NCBI GenBank assembly: GCA_910586275.1
Contig: CAJUIM010000088.1
Coordinates: 1-15,822, forward strand
Direction of reading: 5' to 3'
Source: an uncultured Lachnospiraceae bacterium
GTDB lineage: Bacteria; Bacillota; Clostridia; Lachnospirales; Lachnospiraceae
Length of the DNA stretch: 15,822 bases
The position numbers and the translations under genes were made by a program. Shown here piece after piece: positions 1 through 6,342 of this stretch; within the stretch, counting starts at the first letter, position 1; the number at the start of each line of letters is the position of its first letter. The notes under the pieces were generated by a model. That model searched no databases. It worked only from the letters and a program-made list of their open reading frames with translations, and had not been told where the DNA came from.

Positions 1-215
1 GCTGGCTTGACATGGCTGAAATTGAACTAAATGTAATGACACGCCAATGCTTGTCTCGCCGTATAGATACAATCGTCAGACTTAAAAAGGAACTGTCTGC
101 ATGGGAAACGGAGCGCAATCGTAATGAGGCTAAAATACAGTGGCATTTCCAAACGGGAGATGCCAGAGAAAAGCTGATATCACTTTATCCGGTAATTTCA
201 TCTGTCACCTCATAA
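1..215 (+). CDS. IS630-family transposase, C-terminal fragment (partial at left edge)
   Basis: The reading frame is open from the window edge and ends at TAA 213-215, so only about the last 70 residues are present. Visible text such as AEIELNVMTRQCLSRRID, the coiled stretch LKKELSAWETERN, and KIQWHFQTGDAREKLISLYP matches the usual C-terminus of IS630/Tc1-mariner-like transposases. In that family this region follows the last acidic residue of the DDE/DDD catalytic core and carries a basic amphipathic helix. The catalytic core itself lies outside the window, so activity cannot be judged. The ending after the conserved 'LYP' is a few residues long and runs into an 11-bp inverted repeat. Family assignment is by recognition of this C-terminal pattern. 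An intact element upstream is possible but not visible. Confidence 0.72.
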   Translation, partial: WLDMAEIELNVMTRQCLSRRIDTIVRLKKELSAWETERNRNEAKIQWHFQTGDAREKLISLYPVISSVTS

Positions 216-228
216 CAGAGGTGACAGA
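201..228. repeat. Perfect 11-bp inverted repeat at the transposase stop codon
   Basis: Arms TCTGTCACCTC (201-211) and GAGGTGACAGA (218-228) are exactly complementary and flank a 6-nt loop containing the transposase stop codon. It could fold as an RNA hairpin ending the transposase message, although no T-run follows. It could also be part of the IS right end. The matching left IS terminus is outside the window, so these readings cannot be separated here. Confidence 0.6.
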
Positions 229-431
229 TACGCTAAATATCAATGATACAGCACACTGGGAAGAGATAACAAAAAGGAAAAGGGATAACGGAAAACAGCG
301 TAACATGGAAATTGGCACTGGAAACGGAAAAGGGAATATAGTATGATAAAAATTAAGAGGAAGTCGGAAAAACAGAAAAAGGAACCAAGGCAATGTAAAC
401 GGCGGGCAGGGAGCATGGAGAAACGGTAAAA
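229..431. other. Purine-rich gap between IS remnant and ABC cluster
   Basis: About 200 bases are very rich in A and G on the plus strand. A 28-codon, strongly basic ORF (343-429, starting MIKIKRK) stops two bases before the ABC ATPase ATG. It could be a coupled leader peptide, but its composition simply follows the purine bias and I do not call it a gene. A TTGGCA (312-317) and TATAGT (337-342) pair is too widely spaced (19 bp) to be a convincing promoter. No terminator or known RNA was recognised. Confidence 0.4.
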
Positions 432-1100
432 ATGATTGCGGTATCACAGGTTAAGAAAAAGTTCGGCAGGAAGCAAATACTTCGGGATATTAGTTTTCAG
501 GTAAAATGCGGGGAGTGTGTGGCTGTGGTGGGAAGGAATGGCTGCGGGAAATCTACGCTTCTGCAGATTATGGCAGGAATCCTTAAGGCGGATGAGGGCA
601 GTATCCGCTATTTCGGGCAGGATACCGGAAAGGGGAAAAAGGTATTCAGGAAGTATTGTGGATATGTGCCGCAGGAGAATCCGCTGATGGAGGAACTTTC
701 GGTAAAGGATAACCTGAAACTGTGGGGGGCTGGAAGGAATGCGGCCAGTGAGAAGGTGATAGAACAGTTTGGGCTGGGGGAAATCATGCATATGCCGGTG
801 GAAAATCTGTCCGGCGGGATGAAACGCCGGCTGAGTATAGCATGCGCTTTGCTGGAATGGCCTCCGGTTCTGCTTTTGGATGAACCTACTACGGCACTTG
901 ATATTTATTATCAGGAAAATGTAAGGCAGTGGATGGGGCAGTACCGGGAAATGAACGGTATTATTGTGATGACGACACATGACGAAAAGGAAATTCTGGC
1001 AGCGGACAGGTGCTTGATTATGAAGGACGGCGTAATAACGGAATTGGAGGGAAAGGATATTGACCTGCAGAAAATAAGGGATTATATTGCGGCTCCTTAG
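432..1100 (+). CDS. ABC transporter ATP-binding protein
   Basis: A complete 222-residue ABC nucleotide-binding subunit that would hydrolyse ATP on the cytoplasmic face to drive an ABC-2 type exporter. All motifs are present in order: Walker A GRNGCGKS (34-41), Q-loop Gln81 (YVPQE), signature LSGGM (126-130), Walker B VLLLDE (146-151) with the D-loop following, and switch His183. At 222 residues it is a bare ATPase without the C-terminal extension seen in BcrA-type proteins. ATG 432 gives a natural N-terminus. Its ribosome binding site is weak (GGAG at 417-420, about 11 bases away). The gene heads a cluster with an unknown membrane protein and a large ABC-2 permease, the probable membrane partner. 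The substrate cannot be read from the sequence. Confidence 0.93.
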   Translation: MIAVSQVKKKFGRKQILRDISFQVKCGECVAVVGRNGCGKSTLLQIMAGILKADEGSIRYFGQDTGKGKKVFRKYCGYVPQENPLMEELSVKDNLKLWGAGRNAASEKVIEQFGLGEIMHMPVENLSGGMKRRLSIACALLEWPPVLLLDEPTTALDIYYQENVRQWMGQYREMNGIIVMTTHDEKEILAADRCLIMKDGVITELEGKDIDLQKIRDYIAAP

Positions 1101-1213
1101 GGCATGTCTGAAAATTCATTGTCCACATCTGCAGGCCGCGGATTGAGGAAACGGATTTTCATTCCTGTTCCGGAGTGGGTCCGGCTGTATTGGCGCAGAA
1201 GGGAGGAAGCGGC

Positions 1214-2494
1214 ATGGACGGGAAAAGGGATATGATGGAAGGCGGAAGGAGGAAAACTAAGCTGTGGGCCGGTTTGGGAATTGCTCTGGCTGTTTCGGCT
1301 GCGTTAATATTGGGGGCGTTGAAAAGCGGTATTTTTTTGGGAGCCGGAGAGAGGATCCTCTTGGCGGCAGTCAATACGGTAAGCTATAAATCCCCCCTTG
1401 CCGAGGATGTAGGGATACTGGCAGTGCTTTTTTCCGACGGTTATACGGCAGACATGGAACTGAAAGCGCAAGGGGTAACCGTAGAGGCGCAGTACCGCTG
1501 CGGATTGTCGGAGAAGCAGCTGGCAGGCAGCGTGGAATTGGGTTTTCTGCCCGCCGTTGATTTCTTGGTTTCCGTCACTCCTTCCCTTGCACGGATACAG
1601 CTGCCTATTTTGGACGGACGTATCCTGACTTATCATTATTTGGAAGAGAAAAGGGGTTATCTGACAAAAATATTCCGGGAGGAAGATTTGGATAGGATAG
1701 ACAGTGCCCTGAAGGGGTTCTTTCCCGAGGATGACAGGCAGAGTGTGTGGCTGGAGATGAGTAAGGCTTTGGCAAAGTGGTATCTTTCCCTTGACTTTGA
1801 AAGGGCAGGAACCAAGGAGTTTGAGGTGAACGGGGAAAAGCGGAAGTGCGCCGGATATAAGCTGCCCGGGGCCAATGCTTATCTGTCCGTTCTTCTGGAA
1901 GAATGGGAACATATTTCCGAAGAAAGAGGAAATGAATGGACGGAATATGTGGAACTGGGTGAAACCTTATGGTATCTGCGCTATGTCACGGAGAACATAC
2001 AGGACTTGGATGTGACATTTTACCTTTATAAAAACCGGCTGGTCTGCATACAGGCGGATGCGGATGGTGAGGAATTTCAGGTTTTGCTGGAAAGTGACGG
2101 GAAGGGAAATCTGAAGGCAGAGTATGTGGTGAACGGAGAACCGCTGGCGCAGGGAAGCAGGGAAATCGGCACTTTTGAGGAGAAGTATGAATATCACATT
2201 GCATATGACGATGAGGATTGGGTAGATATGTGGCTGGAATATGGGACGGAATCCGGCGAACTTGTCTTTGGCCGGGAAGATAATGATTCTGCATTGGAAC
2301 TGCAGGGCAGCTTGCAACGGCAGGGAGAGAGTCTGGCTTTACATATTGATAAAGCAGAATGGAATGGGGAAGATATCAAGATATCTGTGGCTCTGACCGT
2401 GGAAGAAGGGGCTTCCATGGAAGCCATGGAAGGGGAAGAGGTAGATTTGGGAAGCCTGCCGGAATCCCAATGGTGGTGGCTGAATTGGTTTTAG
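1214..2494 (+). CDS. Unrecognised membrane-anchored protein in ABC cluster
   Basis: I do not recognise the family. I chose ATG 1214 (426 residues) because GGGAGG at 1201-1206 sits 7 bases upstream; a GTG at 1175 in the same frame has no comparable site. The N-terminus is basic (GRRKTK), followed by one hydrophobic segment at roughly residues 17-37. The remainder, about 385 residues, is soluble and rich in acidic residues and in Trp and Tyr. There is no lipobox cysteine, so it should be anchored by an uncleaved N-terminal helix with its body outside. The C-terminus is notably acidic and ends in a Trp-rich stretch. Its stop codon lies 31 bases before the permease ATG, which argues for co-expression. 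It may be an accessory or sensor subunit of the exporter. That role is inferred from position only. Confidence 0.8.
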   Translation: MDGKRDMMEGGRRKTKLWAGLGIALAVSAALILGALKSGIFLGAGERILLAAVNTVSYKSPLAEDVGILAVLFSDGYTADMELKAQGVTVEAQYRCGLSEKQLAGSVELGFLPAVDFLVSVTPSLARIQLPILDGRILTYHYLEEKRGYLTKIFREEDLDRIDSALKGFFPEDDRQSVWLEMSKALAKWYLSLDFERAGTKEFEVNGEKRKCAGYKLPGANAYLSVLLEEWEHISEERGNEWTEYVELGETLWYLRYVTENIQDLDVTFYLYKNRLVCIQADADGEEFQVLLESDGKGNLKAEYVVNGEPLAQGSREIGTFEEKYEYHIAYDDEDWVDMWLEYGTESGELVFGREDNDSALELQGSLQRQGESLALHIDKAEWNGEDIKISVALTVEEGASMEAMEGEEVDLGSLPESQWWWLNWF

Positions 2495-2525
2495 GGTGTT
2501 TTCCCAACGGATGTGGGGCATAAAA

Positions 2526-4877
2526 ATGAAGCTTTTTGTGAACTGTTTTATTCTGGAATTAAAAAAAAGCATAAAGATTCTGAAAAAGTCTGTGCTGGGT
2601 ATGCTCCTTATGCTAACGGTACTGATGTTTGGCGTGGCTGCGGTAAGTTCCGCTTTTCTGAAGTCGCAGGCGTTCCGGCTGATCCATGTGGCAGTCGTTG
2701 TTCCGGAAAGGGATAGAATGACTAGGATGGCTATGCAGTATATATCGTCTATGGACAGCGTGAAAAGCATCTGCAGATTCCGTTATATGGACAGAGAGCC
2801 GGCAATGGAAGGCTTGCGGGAGGGAGATGTGCAGGCGGTCATTGAACTGCCGGAGAATTTTTATGAAGATGTGGACAGCGGGAAAAATACTCCTGCCCGT
2901 ATTTATTTTCCCGATCGGGCAGGACTGGATGTGGAACTGTTCCGGGAATTGCTGACAGACGGAGTTTTTATGCTGCAGACGGCGGAGGCTGGGGTCTATG
3001 CTTCCCTGTATGCGGCGGACTGCGGGCCGGCGGAGGCGGGAAAGGAGCAGATCGGAAACCGGGCGGCTCTGCTTTATATGAAGGAAGTTCTGCACCGCGG
3101 GGAAATGTTCGGAAAATCCGTATGTTCCCCTATCGGTGAAGTGAAGTACGGGCAGTATTATTATTCTGCCGCCGTATTGCTGGTGCTGCTGATGTGCGGG
3201 CTGAACTTCGGGTTTCTATACCGGAGACAGGAGAGGGCAGTGGCACAGAAACTGGGCATTTACGGAATGGGGAAATGGAAGCTTTCTTTCGTGAAGATAT
3301 TGGTAATGGCGGCGGTTTTGTGGATGATTGCCTGCCTGGTTTATCTGGAGGTCTGCTTGGCATCGGTATCTGCGGCATCCGCTGCCGGTTTTCTCCGTTT
3401 TCATATAAGGACAGTCTTTGGGCTGTTTTTTCTTTCCGTGGCCATGGCTTCCTATTTTCATATGATTTATGCGCTTGTGGGCAATGGACTGCATGGGGCG
3501 GCAGTTTTGCTTGCCGTAAATATTTTTATGGTAATCGGTTCGGGTCTTTTGATGCCGGCCGCTTATCTTCCGGAGCCTGTGGGGAAAATAGGGGCATGGC
3601 TTCCGCTGAATATATGGAGTCAGTTTCATCTGAACCTTATGTTCGGAACGGTTTCTTGGAAAGAGACGATTGCCATGTCAGGCTGGCTGGCGGCCGGTGC
3701 GGGGATAGGGGCCTGCTTTCCGGAAGGGCGTTTGCTTTCCGCAGGAAAGGTTTTGCCTTTGCATAAAGAACAAGCCGGTGGGGGAAATATTATGCGGAAA
3801 CGGTCTGTGGTAGTTCCTGCCTATTGGTATTGGCTTTGGCTGAAGGTATATGGGAGAAAAAAAGCATATTGGCTGCAGACGGCAGCCATGGTTTTGGTAC
3901 TGGCGGTATTCTCCATGATTTCGGTGCCTGACGGTAAGAATGTGGCAGTGGGAATTTACTGCGGGGAAAGCAGTTTGGCAAAGGATGTCCTGCGGACGCT
4001 GGAAAGCAGGGAAAGCATATTTGAGTTCCGGGAGTATGACAGCGAGGAAAGGCTGTATCGGGACGTAACGGCGGGGAAAGCAGAGTGCGGCTTCCTGTTC
4101 CGTGAAGATTTTGACCGCAGGGCCAAGAGCGGAAATCAGGAGGAGTCCGTTACTTATATCTGCACGCCTTTTACCGTGAAGGGGGAAGTGGCACGGGAAA
4201 CGGTTTATGCCGCTTGGCTCCGTATTTACAGTGGCCAAATGCTGACGAACAGTGAAGAAAATATATTCGGAAATGTGCAGGAAGAGAGAATGGCGGCACT
4301 TTTGGAAAAAAATCATGATTTTCAGGAGGGGGAAGAGGTATTCCGTTTAGAAACGGAGGCACTGGAGGCCGGAGGACATGCCCAAAGGCAGGGGGCAATG
4401 GAAGAGACAACGGAAAACCGTGCATATCCGGTACAGGGGACGGCCGGCCTGTTAGTTTTCCTTATGATGTATCTCGCTTACGGAAGAAAATTCGAAGCGA
4501 AAGGAAATGCCGTGGAAAAAGCACTGGACAGAAGGATGCGGTTGCTATATGGTTATAGTAGCAGCCTTGCCGCAGGAACCCTGCCGGCAGCGGCAGGAAC
4601 GGCGGCGATTCTTTTTCTGGCCGGAAACGGCAGGGCGGTGGCCGAAGCGGCATGTATGCTTGTGCTGCTGTTTGTCAGCGGCATATGGGTTACGGCCGTG
4701 GGGAGCCTGATGCATAGAGACACGTCCTTTCTGTCCGGCGCAGCGGTCTTTATGGCTGCCGGCCTGCTGACATGTCCGGTGTTTATCAACCTATATGGTT
4801 ATATGCCGGCGCTGAAATATATAAGCTGCATTTTTCCGTTAGGGATATATCTGAATCTGCGTTTGCTTATTTTCTAG
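2526..4877 (+). CDS. ABC-2 type permease, apparent fusion of two half-permeases
   Basis: Taken from ATG 2526 this is a 783-residue membrane protein (GTG 2496 and ATG 2511 are alternative starts). It holds two copies of the ABC-2 'YhaP/YhgE-like' plan. In each, a first transmembrane helix (about residues 22-44 in copy one; after residue 440 in copy two) is followed by a large extracytoplasmic domain and then a group of membrane helices. Copy two begins at an internal Met (residue 423, ATG 3792) with a good ribosome binding site. Just before it, the -1 frame holds what looks like the authentic end of copy one (LLSGRAFAFRRKGFAFA, then TAA 3764-3766). Two adjacent permease genes therefore appear to have been joined by loss of one base near 3706-3712. 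It could be a true fused permease, a translational recoding site, or a sequencing error. It should pair with the ATPase at 432 to form an exporter. Confidence 0.85.
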   Translation: MKLFVNCFILELKKSIKILKKSVLGMLLMLTVLMFGVAAVSSAFLKSQAFRLIHVAVVVPERDRMTRMAMQYISSMDSVKSICRFRYMDREPAMEGLREGDVQAVIELPENFYEDVDSGKNTPARIYFPDRAGLDVELFRELLTDGVFMLQTAEAGVYASLYAADCGPAEAGKEQIGNRAALLYMKEVLHRGEMFGKSVCSPIGEVKYGQYYYSAAVLLVLLMCGLNFGFLYRRQERAVAQKLGIYGMGKWKLSFVKILVMAAVLWMIACLVYLEVCLASVSAASAAGFLRFHIRTVFGLFFLSVAMASYFHMIYALVGNGLHGAAVLLAVNIFMVIGSGLLMPAAYLPEPVGKIGAWLPLNIWSQFHLNLMFGTVSWKETIAMSGWLAAGAGIGACFPEGRLLSAGKVLPLHKEQAGGGNIMRKRSVVVPAYWYWLWLKVYGRKKAYWLQTAAMVLVLAVFSMISVPDGKNVAVGIYCGESSLAKDVLRTLESRESIFEFREYDSEERLYRDVTAGKAECGFLFREDFDRRAKSGNQEESVTYICTPFTVKGEVARETVYAAWLRIYSGQMLTNSEENIFGNVQEERMAALLEKNHDFQEGEEVFRLETEALEAGGHAQRQGAMEETTENRAYPVQGTAGLLVFLMMYLAYGRKFEAKGNAVEKALDRRMRLLYGYSSSLAAGTLPAAAGTAAILFLAGNGRAVAEAACMLVLLFVSGIWVTAVGSLMHRDTSFLSGAAVFMAAGLLTCPVFINLYGYMPALKYISCIFPLGIYLNLRLLIF
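3777..3794 (+). promoter_or_regulatory. Internal ribosome binding site and start codon inside the permease ORF
   Basis: GGTGGGGG at 3777-3784 lies 7 bases before ATG 3792, in frame with the second half of the permease. This has the spacing of a working ribosome binding site. It sits 26 bases after a TAA (3764-3766) that closes the first half in the adjacent frame. The layout is that of two formerly separate, closely spaced genes. The site could still make a separate 361-residue second-half protein. Confidence 0.5.
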
Positions 4878-4976
4878 TATATCGTTCGGCAAATAACCGG
4901 ATCAATTACGCAGGAAAGCAATTTTCAGGCACGCTCCGGATGTCAGGGGAGATAAAAGGAAAGAAGGGTCATAAAA

Positions 4977-6332
4977 ATGGAAGATAAGAAAAAGATGTAT
5001 TTGTTTGAAGAGGCGGTCATCCCCAAGGCAGTCATGTCCATGGCAGTGCCCACCGTGATCAGTTCTCTGGTGATGGTCATTTACAATCTGGCAGATACTT
5101 ATTTTGTGGGAATGCTGAACAATCCGATACAGAATGCGGCAGTCACTCTGGCTGCGCCGGTTTTGCTGGCATTCAATGCAATCAACAATTTGTTTGGGGT
5201 AGGGAGTTCCAGCATGATGAGCAGGGCACTCGGGGCAAAAGACTACGATACGGTGCGGAAGGTTTCGGTATTTGGCTTTTACTGCACCGTTTTCGGCAGT
5301 TTTCTCTTCTCGTTGCTCTGTACGGTGGCTAAAAACCCTTTGCTGGCAATGCTGGGGACGGATGCCGAAACTTATGCCGCTACGGGGGAATATCTGAAAT
5401 GGACGGTTCTGCTGGGGGCGATGCCTGCCATCCTCAATGTAGTGATGGCATACATGGTGCGGTCCGAGGGCAGCACGCTGCATGCCAGCATAGGGACAAT
5501 GAGCGGTTGTGTTCTGAATATTATTTTGGATCCGATTTTCATTTTGCCGCAGGGACTGGATATGGGGGCTGCAGGGGCAGGGCTGGCCACGTTCCTTTCT
5601 AATTGTGTGGCCTGTGTTTATTTTTTCGTACTGCTGTTCATTAAGAGGAAAAGCACTTATGTGTGCATTAACCCCAAACTATTCCGCTTCCGTAAAGATG
5701 TGGTCATGGGAATATGTGGTGTGGGGATACCGGCTTCCATCCAGAATCTGCTGAATGTGACAGGCATGACAGTATTGAATAATTTTACCTCGTCTTTCGG
5801 TGCGGATGCGGTGGCGGCAATGGGAATTTCGCAGAAACTGAATATGGTGCCGATGAATATTGCCTTCGGCTTTACGCAGGGGGTCATGCCGCTGATCAGC
5901 TATAACTATGCGTCGGGGAACGGGAAAAGGATGAAGAGTACTATTGTCTTTTCGGGAAAAAGCACCATATCTTTTTTAGTGCTGATATCGGCATTTTACT
6001 ATTTTGGGGCAGGTTTCTGGATGCGGCTGTTTATTCAGAATGAAAGCATCGTGGCATATGGAACCCGCTTTCTGCATGGGATGTGCCTAGGGCTTCCGTT
6101 CCTGTGCATGGACTTTTTGGCAGTGGGTATTTTCCAGGCAGTGGGAATGGGGAAGAAAGCCTTCTTCTTTGCAATCCTGCGGAAAATCATTATGGAAATA
6201 CCGGCTTTGATTATACTGAACGCCCTGTTCCCGCTTTATGGGTTGGCTTATGCGCAGGCAGTGACGGAAGTTATTCTGGCAATCACGGCAGTGCTTGTCC
6301 TAAGGAATATGTTCCGGAAAATAAAAAATTAA
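4977..6332 (+). CDS. MATE family efflux transporter
   Basis: A 451-residue polytopic membrane protein of the usual length for the multidrug and toxic compound extrusion family, which exports organic cations or other small molecules against a Na+ or H+ gradient. Diagnostic text includes NLADTYFVG at residues 37-45, the following GVGSSSMMSRALGA block, ILDPIFIL, and the repeated second-half pattern GIPASIQNLLN. The hydrophobic profile fits twelve helices in two six-helix bundles. ATG 4977 is preceded by an AAGAAGGG run about 9 bases upstream. The stop TAA overlaps the ribosome binding site of the GH3 gene that starts 10 bases later, so the two are almost certainly one transcript. The substrate is unknown; the neighbouring glycosidase suggests a glycoside or aglycone, which is inference. 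Confidence 0.93.
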   Translation: MEDKKKMYLFEEAVIPKAVMSMAVPTVISSLVMVIYNLADTYFVGMLNNPIQNAAVTLAAPVLLAFNAINNLFGVGSSSMMSRALGAKDYDTVRKVSVFGFYCTVFGSFLFSLLCTVAKNPLLAMLGTDAETYAATGEYLKWTVLLGAMPAILNVVMAYMVRSEGSTLHASIGTMSGCVLNIILDPIFILPQGLDMGAAGAGLATFLSNCVACVYFFVLLFIKRKSTYVCINPKLFRFRKDVVMGICGVGIPASIQNLLNVTGMTVLNNFTSSFGADAVAAMGISQKLNMVPMNIAFGFTQGVMPLISYNYASGNGKRMKSTIVFSGKSTISFLVLISAFYYFGAGFWMRLFIQNESIVAYGTRFLHGMCLGLPFLCMDFLAVGIFQAVGMGKKAFFFAILRKIIMEIPALIILNALFPLYGLAYAQAVTEVILAITAVLVLRNMFRKIKN

Positions 6333-6342
6333 GGAGAAGAAC

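Noticed and set aside
140..346. 68-residue plus-strand ORF overlapping the transposase end
   Set aside because: It overlaps the recognised transposase tail in another frame, has no clear ribosome binding site, and its composition follows the purine-rich DNA.
1101..1213. Possible repeat or element remnant between the ATPase and the unknown membrane gene
   Set aside because: Only a 7-base inverted match (TGAAAAT/ATTTTCA) with a long loop is visible, which is not enough to call an element.
3194..3766. 190-residue ORF in a second frame inside the permease
   Set aside because: Most of it is a shadow of the permease reading frame. Only its last 17-18 codons look authentic, as the displaced tail of the first half-permease, so it is described under the fusion.
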